Part shown: positions 17,171 through 25,394 of the stretch, piece after piece
Position numbering within the stretch: position 1 is the stretch's first letter
Layout: each line of letters opens with the position of its first letter
Assembly (NCBI GenBank): GCA_018399075.1
Contig: CP073763.1
Coordinates: forward strand, 434,001 to 498,000
DNA: 64,000 bases
Direction of reading: 5' to 3'
Source: Simkaniaceae bacterium
Lineage (GTDB): Bacteria; Chlamydiota; Chlamydiia; Chlamydiales; Simkaniaceae
Notes under the pieces: model-generated
Told to the model about the DNA's origin: nothing
Databases searched by the model: none
What the model saw: the letters and a program-made list of their open reading frames with translations, nothing else
Made by a program: the position numbers and the translations under genes

Positions 17171-18391
17171 TTAATTTGATTCAACAAGAGTTGCCGCTTT
17201 CGAGGGGGCTTTTAGTTCTTTATCGACGACTGCTGTGATACAACTATCGGACCACACATTAAGAGCCGTTTCGACCATGTCGAAAAGAGAATATAAAGGA
17301 AGGATCATCCCCATTAATTCAATGGGTACCCCCATTCCAATTAAGAAGGCGGTGGTAAGGAAGAAACACCCCATGGGAACACCAGCATTTCCAATCGCTG
17401 CAATAGTGGAAAGAAAAATCCAAGGGATCATTCCCCAAAGGGTAAAGGTAATCCCATGACTTGAGCAGACAAAAAAGAGGGTGATCAAAATAAAGGCTGC
17501 GCACCCATTCATATTGATAATCGAGCAAAGGGGAAGGCTGAAGCTTGCTGTTTTATCAGAAACGCCTAAACGATTTTTTGCGCAGTCAAGGGCAAGAGGG
17601 AGCGTTGCATTTGATGACTTCGAGAAAAAGGCCATCGTCAGTGCTGGAAGCATGCCTTTTGCTGTTTTGTATGGAGAGTGCCCTTTAAACTTTAAGATAA
17701 GAGGAAGGACAATAAATCCTTGAATAAGGTTCGCAGCAATCACACAGACCCCATAGAAAAGGAGTTGCTGCAATTGGTGCGCTTCACTTCTGATACTTTG
17801 TACAAACTGAATGGTAAAAGCGAAAATCCCAATCGGCATCAGAAGGATAAGAGTTGAAGTGATTTTTAAAAGGGCCGCAAAAAGGGCGCCGAAAAAATCA
17901 CGTAAAAGAGCACTTTGTTCCTTTGGAAGTTTTAAAATGGCAATACTTAAAACAGTCCCAATAAAAGCCATTCCTAAAACATTATTATCGATAAAAGGTT
18001 GGACCAAATTCTCAGGAATAATATTGAGAAGAAAGGAGAAGTAACTCCCTTGTTTTGGAACAATCGCAATAGCGGCTTCAGCTGACTTAACCGGTTGAAT
18101 GATCATAAAAAGAATCATCCCAATCGTTGCTGCAATCAGCGTTGTAAAAAGGGTATATTTTAATATTTTTCTAAGTAGAAAACCTGCTTCGCTTAGAGAG
18201 GTCATCCGTGTCAGAGTTGAAACAATGGCAAGAAAAATCATTGGCAAACTAATCAGTTTAAGCATGCTGATAAAGAGCTTGCCTGTGACATTTGCAAACC
18301 CATTGATAAAGGGAAGGTTCAAAAAGCCAAAAATCCCTCCAAGTAGGAGAGCTAAGACCATTCCAAAATTAAAAATTGTGTTTGCATTCAT
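17171..18391 (-). CDS. DAACS-family amino acid / dicarboxylate symporter with altered ion site
   Basis: 406 residues, about eight transmembrane helices plus two re-entrant hairpins, as in GltPh/GltP. Hairpin 1 region: KSSNATLPLAL; TM7: IINMNGC; hairpin 2: GNAGVPMGC; TM8: DMVETALNVWSD. Compared with GltPh, the TM7 NMD motif is NMN (Asp312 to Asn), and the TM8 residue at the Arg397 position is Glu, while Asp394, Asn401 and Asp405 remain. Arg397 binds the side-chain carboxylate of aspartate or glutamate, so this carrier is unlikely to be a standard glutamate transporter, and Na+ coupling may differ (inference). It occupies the slot between sppA and pgsA where C. trachomatis has Npt2. It probably imports a host amino acid. 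Confidence 0.88.
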   Translation of the reverse strand: MNANTIFNFGMVLALLLGGIFGFLNLPFINGFANVTGKLFISMLKLISLPMIFLAIVSTLTRMTSLSEAGFLLRKILKYTLFTTLIAATIGMILFMIIQPVKSAEAAIAIVPKQGSYFSFLLNIIPENLVQPFIDNNVLGMAFIGTVLSIAILKLPKEQSALLRDFFGALFAALLKITSTLILLMPIGIFAFTIQFVQSIRSEAHQLQQLLFYGVCVIAANLIQGFIVLPLILKFKGHSPYKTAKGMLPALTMAFFSKSSNATLPLALDCAKNRLGVSDKTASFSLPLCSIINMNGCAAFILITLFFVCSSHGITFTLWGMIPWIFLSTIAAIGNAGVPMGCFFLTTAFLIGMGVPIELMGMILPLYSLFDMVETALNVWSDSCITAVVDKELKAPSKAATLVESN

Positions 18392-18418
18392 AGGGAGTTA
18401 TTTTAGCAAGTCTAAGGA

Positions 18419-18925
18419 TTAAACAGAAGAAGCTCTTTTTTTAAATAAGAGGAGTTCGACAAAAGCGAAGCATCCAAAAAGAATAAAGAGATAGTAGAGT
18501 TGCGGAGGAAAAGGAATTTTTAGAACAAGGAGAATAAGGACAATAAACTGCGAAGCTGTTGTGACCTTTCCCCATCGGATAGCTTTGACTTCTAGATTTC
18601 TCCATGCCCCTGTAATCCCTAGATAGGACAGGAAGAGGAAGAGGAAGAAGTCACGAGAGAGCATTGTTGCTACTTGCCACGTGGCAATTTGACCCTCAAA
18701 AAGAAGGACACTAAGTGTTACATAAACAAAAAACTTGTCCATGACAGGATCAAGGATTGCACCGAAGCGGGAAGTAAAATGATAGCGGCGGGCAAGGTAT
18801 CCATCCACACAATCTGATAACATTGCAAGGATAATGATAACGAGTCGAAAAGTCGTGTTTTCTATAATAAAAAGGAGCGCCAACGGTGCTCTTAAAAACG
18901 AAAGACTGTTCGGAGGATTTAACAT
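18419..18925 (-). CDS. pgsA: CDP-alcohol phosphatidyltransferase (PgsA-like)
   Basis: Integral membrane enzyme that moves a phosphatidyl group from CDP-diacylglycerol to an alcohol, most likely glycerol-3-phosphate. 168 residues, about five transmembrane helices. The full CDP-OH-P signature is present: D-C-V-DG-x-x-AR-x8-G-x3-D-x3-D, seen as DCVDGYLARR ... GAILDPVMDK. It is somewhat shorter than E. coli PgsA (182). In C. trachomatis a second pgsA-like gene lies in the same neighbourhood next to sohB/Npt2, so context fits. The alcohol substrate (glycerol-P, serine or other) is not provable from sequence. Confidence 0.88.
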   Translation of the reverse strand: MLNPPNSLSFLRAPLALLFIIENTTFRLVIIILAMLSDCVDGYLARRYHFTSRFGAILDPVMDKFFVYVTLSVLLFEGQIATWQVATMLSRDFFLFLFLSYLGITGAWRNLEVKAIRWGKVTTASQFIVLILLVLKIPFPPQLYYLFILFGCFAFVELLLFKKRASSV

Positions 18926-18934
18926 TAAGGGAAT

Positions 18935-19552
18935 TTACTCCACTTTAGCACGGTTTTTTCTATATTTCTTATAACAGACAACAGCAATTACCGTCACACC
19001 GAAAACTAAAAATATAAAAAGATTTAACATTTTTACCTTTTTTAGGAGAATTTCGTAGCTCTGTCCTAGCTGATAAAACGAGAAAAAACAAACACTCACC
19101 CATAGACTACAAGCTAAGGCATCGCGCCATATAAATTTTGCAAAATTCGCTTTACTCATTCCTGTTGTCATGAAAAGGCAGTTTCTAAACCCAAAGGGGA
19201 TAAACCGTCCAATGAGAAGGGTAAGAAGTCCGTGCTTTTCATAAAAAGCAGCCATTTTTTCGAGGCGCTCTTTAGGGAGGAGTTTTGCAAAATACCGGAA
19301 TTTTAGGAGTTTAACTCCTACTTTGCGTCCCATCCAATAGCAGATCCATGCAGAAAAATAGGTGCCAACAAGGACACTAATATATAAATGCGGAGTTAGC
19401 TCTGGAAATGTTGTCGCAGCTAAAAAAGCCGTAAGGACCATGATCACATCAATACTAATCGGTATATTAAATCCTGCAAGCAAGATAAGACCAAAAGAAA
19501 TCCATGGAGCAAAACTGCGGTTTTCAACAATAAAATTTACAATCTGTTGCAT
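18935..19552 (-). CDS. DedA-family membrane protein
   Basis: 205 residues with hydrophobic segments near 14-45, 55-75, 135-160 and 170-195. The DedA/SNARE-assoc core is clear: FAAxLLP-like stretch, GRFIPFGFRNCLFMTTGMSK, and an Arg-rich second half, matching the conserved G-R-F-x-P-x-x-R motif. DedA proteins are thought to move undecaprenyl phosphate or phospholipids between membrane leaflets and depend on the proton gradient. The gene is 9 bp upstream of pgsA on the same strand, an apt pairing with phospholipid synthesis. Upstream lies the divergent porin promoter region. Confidence 0.87.
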   Translation of the reverse strand: MQQIVNFIVENRSFAPWISFGLILLAGFNIPISIDVIMVLTAFLAATTFPELTPHLYISVLVGTYFSAWICYWMGRKVGVKLLKFRYFAKLLPKERLEKMAAFYEKHGLLTLLIGRFIPFGFRNCLFMTTGMSKANFAKFIWRDALACSLWVSVCFFSFYQLGQSYEILLKKVKMLNLFIFLVFGVTVIAVVCYKKYRKNRAKVE

Positions 19553-19613
19553 ACCATAATTATCACATATTGGTTATAAAATCAGAAGTTCAAATTCTCT
19601 TGTTGAGCCGCCG

Positions 19614-19643
19614 TTGACAAGAAAATCTTCTAAAGCATATAAG
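19614..19643 (+). promoter_or_regulatory. Sigma-66-type promoter of the porin gene
   Basis: Consensus TTGACA (19614-19619), 18-nt spacer, TATAAG (19638-19643). The predicted start of transcription is about 19650, giving a leader near 38 nt with AAGGAG before the ATG. This is the best consensus promoter in the window, fitting an abundant outer-membrane protein. Confidence 0.8.
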
Positions 19644-19644
19644 C

Positions 19645-19661
19645 ATTAATTAAAAATTAAT
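19645..19661. promoter_or_regulatory. AT palindrome at porin transcription start
   Basis: Perfect inverted repeat ATTAATT-AAA-AATTAAT, two bases after the -10 box and spanning the likely start site, where a repressor would block initiation. In AT-rich DNA it may also be chance. Confidence 0.4.
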
Positions 19662-19687
19662 CTGTGGATCTCAAAGGAGTCTGTTCC

Positions 19688-20965
19688 ATGAAAAAAGTTT
19701 TATTTATCATTACGATGATGGCATCGGCAGCTTTTGCAGCCCAGCCGATGCAATCTCAAGACTTAGAATCTCGAGTAACTGCCCTTGAAAATAAGCCCAC
19801 CACACCTCCCTGTAATTGCGCAGAGAATGGTTATGGCGTTTCCTTTGAGGTTCAGCCACTTTATTGGAGAGTTCTTCAAGATGGTTTAGACTATGCCATG
19901 ACAGCCTCATATGATCTGACTGCAGAAGCAACTGGGCCAACTTCAGCATTTTACCGTGTGAATGTAACGAATGGAAAATCTCGCAGCATTGATCCTGAAT
20001 GGTCATGGGGTTTCCGCGTGGGGATGGGTTATAGCATGCCCTACGATGGTTGGGATCTTAACCTTGGGTATACTCGTTTCCACACAAGTGCTTCAGATAG
20101 TGTGACGACTAAAGGAAATCCCAATCCTAATAGCCTTCTCGTTGCTGGGCCTGGAAACACGATTCAAGGCTCTGGAGAATTTGTCAGTGGCTTTTGGGTG
20201 GCTAAGCTTTTTTCTGATCCAGGACTCATGAATCAAGCAAAAGCTAGCTGGAACCTGGACATCGATTTGATCGATTTACTCCTTGGTCGAGAGTTTTATG
20301 TGAGTAAAGCGCTTTGTTTAAAGCCTTATGTTGGACTCATAAATGGGTGGGTGGATCAAAAATATGATCTTTTCTTCTTGACCTATGACTATCCAGACAA
20401 TCCTGATACCATTCAGAGACGGATTAATGTGAAGATGAAGAACGATTTTTGGGGAATTGGACCAAAAGTGGGACTCAACACAACTTGGAAACTAGGAAAA
20501 GGGTTTAGCATCTTTGGAAATGGGGGCTTTGCGCTGCTTGATGGTCACTTTGATATTCGGTATCGTCTACGTGATGAAAAACCGGTTCGTACCATTAATA
20601 GTGCTACTGGGCTTGCGGTTATTGTGGGGGCGGTGACTCTTCCTGTTTCAGAAGCAGCAGATCCTTACGATGACACCTTTTCAACAAAAAAAGAAGTCCA
20701 TACCCTTGTTGGGATGGCCAATTTAGGACTGGGTCTTCGCTGGGACAAATCTTTTTCAGATGAAAAGTATTGCTTAGGCATTTGGCTGGGATATGAACAA
20801 AATGTCTTCTTTGGGCAAAATCGTTTCATGAACCCACAGTATGACTTTACCTTGATTGAACTCAGTGCTGCGGTGACGAATTCTGGTGAAGGACCAAACT
20901 ATTTTACTGATCGTGGTAATTTAACGACAGGTGGAGCATCAGGAGGAGTGAACTTTACTTTCTAA
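19688..20965 (+). CDS. Lpg1974-like (Legionella MOMP-type) outer-membrane porin
   Basis: 425 residues. The start ATG 19688 has AAGGAG 8 nt upstream. Signal peptide MKKVLFIITMMASAAFAA cuts after about residue 18; a short coiled segment LESRVTALENK follows, as in Legionella-type major outer-membrane proteins. The rest is a beta-barrel pattern: alternating hydrophobic strands, many Gly/Trp/Tyr turns (WSWGFRVGMGYSMPYDGWDL), and a C-terminal strand ending GGVNFTF with terminal Phe, the usual barrel-assembly signal. It makes a pore for small solutes. Such porins form expanded families in Simkania and Waddlia, replacing the cysteine-rich MOMP of Chlamydia. It has a strong promoter and a strong terminator of its own. 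Confidence 0.85.
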   Translation: MKKVLFIITMMASAAFAAQPMQSQDLESRVTALENKPTTPPCNCAENGYGVSFEVQPLYWRVLQDGLDYAMTASYDLTAEATGPTSAFYRVNVTNGKSRSIDPEWSWGFRVGMGYSMPYDGWDLNLGYTRFHTSASDSVTTKGNPNPNSLLVAGPGNTIQGSGEFVSGFWVAKLFSDPGLMNQAKASWNLDIDLIDLLLGREFYVSKALCLKPYVGLINGWVDQKYDLFFLTYDYPDNPDTIQRRINVKMKNDFWGIGPKVGLNTTWKLGKGFSIFGNGGFALLDGHFDIRYRLRDEKPVRTINSATGLAVIVGAVTLPVSEAADPYDDTFSTKKEVHTLVGMANLGLGLRWDKSFSDEKYCLGIWLGYEQNVFFGQNRFMNPQYDFTLIELSAAVTNSGEGPNYFTDRGNLTTGGASGGVNFTF

Positions 20966-20990
20966 CTCCTGAGAAAGTTTTTAAAAGCGA

Positions 20991-21021
20991 AAGGCTGGAT
21001 AAGAAATTATCCAGCCTTTTT
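20991..21021. terminator. Two-way intrinsic terminator between porin and methyltransferase
   Basis: Perfect stem AAGGCTGGATAA / TTATCCAGCCTT (12 bp) with a 2-nt centre, followed rightwards by a T run (to 21021), ending the porin transcript. Read leftwards the same stem is followed by TCGC and a TTTT tract. The TAA stop of the leftward methyltransferase gene (21007-21009) lies inside the stem. Confidence 0.88.
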
Positions 21022-21648
21022 TATGTGAAAGGTTTGTTTTGGAGCGACACCTGAATAGAAGTTTAAGACTTTTTCTCCACGAATATTAAAAGGGGGCTTT
21101 GATAGATCGATCGGATGGTAATTACCGACAGTGATATCCCTATTTGTACTCGATAATGTTCTTCGATCGACATAATTAGTAATCAAGCAGTGCTTATATT
21201 TCCCTGTTTGTCTAAGAATTTGTATAATAGCATGGTTGGGAAGATGTTGGAAAACATCTTTACATAGGAAAAGGTCAGCCTCTGGAAGTTCCATATTTAA
21301 GCCGTCAGCATAAATGAAAGTCACATTAGGCTGCGAAAAAAGACATTGGTTCCTCTCAACAACAGAGTGAACAATATCGATCCCTAAGTATTCAATCCCC
21401 TCCCAGTCAATATAGCGAGAAAAAGCCCAGTCTCCACACCCTAGATCGACAACCGAATGAATGTCATTCTCCCTTAAGAAATCTTGGAGATAATCCATAT
21501 AGTCTTGGGTAATTTCAACCTGAGATCCGCTTAAGGAAAACCCACTTTCATCCCACTCTCCAAGAGTATAGATATAGGTAAAAACTTTTTCAGTCTGATT
21601 TTCTGCGCATAGAAGTGCGCAAGCAAGAAGAAAGGGGATAAATTTCAT
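21007..21648 (-). CDS. SAM-dependent class I methyltransferase with signal peptide
   Basis: 213 residues. The first 16 (MKFIPFLLACALLCAE) look like an export signal with a likely cut after LCA, or less likely a lipobox at the second Cys. The rest is a Rossmann methyltransferase: motif I VVDLGCGDWAFSRYI, acidic strand-2 end GIDIV, motif II-like TFIYADGLN, LFLCKDVFQHLPN as motif IV/V. Class I enzymes need SAM, normally cytosolic, so a secreted version would act outside the cytosol, perhaps in the host (inference). It starts 12 nt downstream of the npt stop on the same strand and probably shares its transcript. Substrate unknown. Confidence 0.8.
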   Translation of the reverse strand: MKFIPFLLACALLCAENQTEKVFTYIYTLGEWDESGFSLSGSQVEITQDYMDYLQDFLRENDIHSVVDLGCGDWAFSRYIDWEGIEYLGIDIVHSVVERNQCLFSQPNVTFIYADGLNMELPEADLFLCKDVFQHLPNHAIIQILRQTGKYKHCLITNYVDRRTLSSTNRDITVGNYHPIDLSKPPFNIRGEKVLNFYSGVAPKQTFHIKKAG

Positions 21649-21660
21649 GAGAAAGATCCT

Positions 21661-23256
21661 CTAAGTCGCTTTAACAGAGGCGCGCTGAGTTGTTGGCTCT
21701 TCAGTGGAGATAGGAGTATCTTCTTCGATATCGAGTTTTTCGTGCTGAGAGGTGAGGCGATTAAACTGTCTTCCAAGAGATTTTGTAGCGACAATCCAAC
21801 CAAGGACAACAAGGAGGAGGAAGACGCCAACGAAAGGGGTGCTTAGAGAAATACTTCCAAAGAACATGAGAAGCCCGCCGTGAACGATAGAACCTCCAGT
21901 TTTACCAAGGCGAGAGCCCACACCATCGATGGCTGCTTTTCCCTTGAACTTTGATTCAGAGCTTAGAGGAATAAAGGCAATTTCCTTTGTTGCATCAAAA
22001 AGAGTATATTTACAGGCTCTTGAGAAGACGTTTTGAATGGTTCCAAAGAGAACTCCGAGCGCAAGGGGAGTAAATCCAAGAGCTGCACTCCACGCATTGA
22101 GGGAAGGATTATCATTCATCAGGAGAATTCCGAAGAATAAGATACCAGTAGCTAGAAGGGCAACAGGTGTAATCAGGGCGCTAAAGGTCCACCCCATTTT
22201 CCGGATCATATTTCCACTGATAAAGATAGCGACAAAGGTAGAAAGAAATCCAATCGCCTTCAAGACTTTTCCCATATAAGCATTAAAATCATTAGGATTT
22301 GGATAAGCAATTCGGATTTGATCTTTCCAAATGATTTCAACCATATTGATCGCTAGGTTAAATCCTATGACAAGAACTGCGATGCAGAGGAGGTATTTTG
22401 ATTTAGCAAGATAGGCAAAGTTCTTTCGCATTCCCATCTTAACTTTCTTTCGTTCAAGGTTGTTTTTAGCGTGCTCTTCCTTCATTGCCGGATCGCGGTG
22501 GATCACTCGAGTGTTATACCAACGGAATAGGCCAATAGAAAGAATCCCTGTGAAGACAACAATTGTAGTCACTAGGCCGAGGCTTTGTCCCCAGGAGTCT
22601 GAACCGAAGATGAAAGAGAGGTCAAAAAGTTGTCCTGAAACAAGGATAGCGATTTGTCCTGCAAAAATTGCAGAGATGTTCGCCCCAACACCAAGGATTC
22701 CATAGAACCTTTTGGCATCCTTTACTGTCATTGTTTCATTGGCAAATGCCCAGAAAAGAACAGACATAATCGCTGTTCCCCAAAGCTCTGACATGACATA
22801 AAAGAGGGTAAAGGACCAGTGGCGGACCATTCCAATCAAGCCACTAAACCCTTTAGGACAGATTGCATCAAGTTGATCACAGATTCCATGGGGATGAATC
22901 ACATCACGGAGCGGATAAAGGACGATAGCAAAAAAGGCAAAAAAGGATAAAAAGCTCCCAATCATGATGTAAAAAACTTTTTCCTGAGAGAACTTATTGA
23001 AGAGGCGGGTAAAGAGATAGGTCACAAGAAGAGCCATCGGGAGAATCGCCCAAATTTTAATAAAGGGGATCACCGCAGCTCCTGCGTCATTGGCGGTAAT
23101 GACCAAGGCATCTTTTGCAGCTTTTAGGAGGCTATAGTTAAAACAAATCAGTGCATAAAGAATAAGAAGGGGAAGGAATTTTTTAATTTCCCATCTATGG
23201 ATTGGCCATAAAAACGAACGGATGCGACTAAACTCACCACTATTTTCTGATGACAT
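21661..23256 (-). CDS. ATP/ADP or nucleotide transporter (Npt/NTT family)
   Basis: 531 residues, about 12 transmembrane helices, of the TLC/NTT family that lets intracellular bacteria take nucleotides from the host. Residues aligned with plastid/rickettsial key sites are present: Lys in LLKAAKDALV, Glu in MSELWGTAIMSVLFW, Glu in INMVEIIWKDQ and Lys in DATKEIAFIPLS, followed by FKGKAAIDGVGSRLGK. These four charges fit an ATP/ADP exchanger, but other NTTs share them. ATG 23256 is chosen for AGGAG just upstream; a longer frame reaches 23313. A promoter lies about 165 nt upstream. A polar tail (about 505-531) is rich in Thr/Glu. The gene is displaced from the C. trachomatis npt2 position next to sohB. 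Confidence 0.92.
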   Translation of the reverse strand: MSSENSGEFSRIRSFLWPIHRWEIKKFLPLLILYALICFNYSLLKAAKDALVITANDAGAAVIPFIKIWAILPMALLVTYLFTRLFNKFSQEKVFYIMIGSFLSFFAFFAIVLYPLRDVIHPHGICDQLDAICPKGFSGLIGMVRHWSFTLFYVMSELWGTAIMSVLFWAFANETMTVKDAKRFYGILGVGANISAIFAGQIAILVSGQLFDLSFIFGSDSWGQSLGLVTTIVVFTGILSIGLFRWYNTRVIHRDPAMKEEHAKNNLERKKVKMGMRKNFAYLAKSKYLLCIAVLVIGFNLAINMVEIIWKDQIRIAYPNPNDFNAYMGKVLKAIGFLSTFVAIFISGNMIRKMGWTFSALITPVALLATGILFFGILLMNDNPSLNAWSAALGFTPLALGVLFGTIQNVFSRACKYTLFDATKEIAFIPLSSESKFKGKAAIDGVGSRLGKTGGSIVHGGLLMFFGSISLSTPFVGVFLLLVVLGWIVATKSLGRQFNRLTSQHEKLDIEEDTPISTEEPTTQRASVKAT

Positions 23257-23426
23257 AGTTCTCCTGAATGAATATTTTAAGCTGTGTGTGAACGCAAGAT
23301 AGTGTCTTACCAAGTGGAGAAAAAAAGAACTTTTTATCCAAGGTGAGAGCTAGTATCACAACTGGCCTCGCCTCAAAAGCTTTTTTAACATCTTATTCCT
23401 GCGTGAAATGTCCGTTTAGGACCACT

Positions 23427-23454
23427 ATTATAACAGGGAGCAGTTATTTGACAA
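23427..23454 (-). promoter_or_regulatory. Promoter of npt with long leader
   Basis: Leftward TTGTCA (complement of 23449-23454), 16-nt spacer, TATAAT (complement of 23427-23432). The predicted start is near 23420, which leaves about 160 nt of untranslated leader before ATG 23256. Confidence 0.65.
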
Positions 23455-23460
23455 TCTGAA

Positions 23461-24648
23461 TTATTTGTTAGTGAGAACTTCAATCCCTGGAAGCGTTCCT
23501 TTTTCGATGAACTCTAGAGAGGCTCCTCCTCCTGAGGAAAGATGGGCAAAACTATTTTGAAGGTGGAGGGTATTGATGGCGGCAATAGAGTCTCCTCCAC
23601 CAACAATAACTTCACCAGACATCATAGATAAATTTTGAGCTAGTCGGTTTGTTCCATGAGAAAAGACAGACTCTTCAAAAACGCCCATGGGACCATTCCA
23701 AAATATTGTAGCACCTTTCTTCAGATCCTCAGACCATACTTCAACAGTTTGAGGACCGACATCCATTCCCTTCCAGCCCTCTGGAATCCCCTCTTTTATA
23801 TTGATCATTTGAGTTTCTACATCGTTTGTAATGACAATATCAACAGGAAGGTGGACTTGAATTGCTAGTTTCTCACACTCTTTAAGAAAATGTTTGGCGT
23901 CCTCTAACTTTTCATCGTCGCAAATGGAGTCTCCAATCGAAATACCTATAGCTTTAAAGAAGGTAAAAGCCATTCCACCACCAATAAAAATAGCGTCGAC
24001 TTTCTTTCCAAGGGCGTTAAAGACTCCAATCTTACTTCCAATTTTGGCGCCACCGATAATTGCATAAAATGGACGTTTGGGGGTTAGGACAAGTTTTGAA
24101 AGGTAGGAGACTTCTCTTTCCATGAGAAATCCCATAATGCACTTTTTTTCGAAATACTTGGTGATTGTCACGGTAGAGCCATGTGAGCGGTGAGCGGCGC
24201 CAAAGGCATCATCAACATAAACATCTCCAAGTTTTGCAAGGGATTTTGAAAATTCTGGATCTTTTTCAGGGTGCTCTTCTCCATCATGAAAACGGAGGTT
24301 TTCTAATAGGAGGACTTCGCCTGACTTTAAGTTTTCTACCATGTCTTGGGCGACAGTGCCCACACAATCTGGAGCAAATTGCACCTCTTTTTCAAGAAGG
24401 ATGCTGAGTTGTTTTGCGCAAGGTTTCAATGAAAGTTCAGGATCGACTCTCCCTTTTGGGCGGCCGAAATGACTCATTAAAATGAGGCGGCCTCCTTGGG
24501 CTAATATATATTGAATCGATGGAAGGGCTAAAACAATGCGAGTATCATCACTGATAGATCCATCTTCATTGAGAGGGACATTAAAATCGACACGCATCAG
24601 GACCTTTTTCCCCTGAATTTCAATATCATGTAAAGAGAGTTTGTTCAT
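23461..24648 (-). CDS. pgk: Phosphoglycerate kinase
   Basis: Glycolytic enzyme making ATP from 1,3-bisphosphoglycerate. 395 residues, the standard bacterial length. Signature regions: KKVLMRVDFNVPL, LMSHFGRPKGRVD (substrate basic patch), LLLENLRFHDGEEH, FGAAHRSHGST, the hinge and the nucleotide site GGAKIGSKIGV, and the C-terminal GGGDSIAAI with GGGASLEF. Its ATG overlaps the stop codon of the dnaQ-like gene by 4 bp, so it is the last gene of a leftward DUF2709-tsaE-engB-dnaQ-pgk unit. The npt promoter lies immediately after its stop codon. Confidence 0.98.
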   Translation of the reverse strand: MNKLSLHDIEIQGKKVLMRVDFNVPLNEDGSISDDTRIVLALPSIQYILAQGGRLILMSHFGRPKGRVDPELSLKPCAKQLSILLEKEVQFAPDCVGTVAQDMVENLKSGEVLLLENLRFHDGEEHPEKDPEFSKSLAKLGDVYVDDAFGAAHRSHGSTVTITKYFEKKCIMGFLMEREVSYLSKLVLTPKRPFYAIIGGAKIGSKIGVFNALGKKVDAIFIGGGMAFTFFKAIGISIGDSICDDEKLEDAKHFLKECEKLAIQVHLPVDIVITNDVETQMINIKEGIPEGWKGMDVGPQTVEVWSEDLKKGATIFWNGPMGVFEESVFSHGTNRLAQNLSMMSGEVIVGGGDSIAAINTLHLQNSFAHLSSGGGASLEFIEKGTLPGIEVLTNK

Positions 24649-25394
24649 AATCCTGAAAAGGGGTTAGTTGCTTGCGAAAATTGGTTTCCATGCTTCCGTT
24701 TCTTCAACTCTGAGCGGAGAGAGAAAAGGAGGTCTTGATCAAAGTTTTGGTTTGCTGCCCAACGAAGATATTCCACTGGGACTTCTCGAAAGGGGCGCCC
24801 TTTATGTTTTCCTAGAGGCATAAGTTTGAGGGCAATAGGCCTTTCAAGCCGTTTGAGCATTTCCTCTGTCGTTTTAAATTTCCGACTGAGGTGTTTAAAG
24901 ACTTCGATATTCACAAGGACATCACTCATAGCACGATGAGCCCCTTCAGCTTTAATATTGAAGTGTTTCCGAAGGCTTTCAAGAGAATTTGTAGGGCTTT
25001 CTCCATAAAGACGTGCAAGCCGAAGGGTATCTAAATAACGTTGTTTTAATAGATTTGATCCTCTATTTGCCCGTTTAGCTTCGGTATTTAAAAGAGAAAG
25101 ATCGAAAGGGATTGCATGTCCAACAACGATGTGATCACCGATAAAGTCTAGATATTTGGCAAGGACCGCTTTCATTGAGGGCTTTCCTTGAACCATATCA
25201 TCTGTAATATGGTGAATCTCTATTGTATGCTGAGGAATTAAAATGCCCGGATTGATTAAGTCTTCACAAGACTCTGAGATCCCCTCGAAGGTGAATTTTG
25301 CTGCTGCGATTTCAATGATTCGATCCTTTTCAGGATCGAGCCCTGTGGCTTCGCAATCAAAGCAGACAAAGGTATCTTTAGCGATTAATCCCAT
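24645..25394 (-). CDS. DnaQ-like 3'-5' exonuclease with C-terminal DUF3820 domain
   Basis: 249 residues. Residues 1-170 form a DEDDh exonuclease: FDCEATGLDPEKDRIIEIAA (ExoI, Asp/Glu), VVGHAIPFDLSLL (ExoII), HRAMSDVLVNIEVF (ExoIII with His and Asp). Residues about 190-235 (LMPLGKHKGRPFREVPVEYL, then WAANQNF) match the small DUF3820 domain often fused to such exonucleases. Family members act in proofreading or RNA processing; the lack of other polymerase genes here leaves the role open. C. trachomatis has a dnaQ-type gene immediately before tsaE, as here (with engB between). It overlaps pgk by 4 bp and engB by 10 bp. Confidence 0.88.
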   Translation of the reverse strand: MGLIAKDTFVCFDCEATGLDPEKDRIIEIAAAKFTFEGISESCEDLINPGILIPQHTIEIHHITDDMVQGKPSMKAVLAKYLDFIGDHIVVGHAIPFDLSLLNTEAKRANRGSNLLKQRYLDTLRLARLYGESPTNSLESLRKHFNIKAEGAHRAMSDVLVNIEVFKHLSRKFKTTEEMLKRLERPIALKLMPLGKHKGRPFREVPVEYLRWAANQNFDQDLLFSLRSELKKRKHGNQFSQATNPFSGL

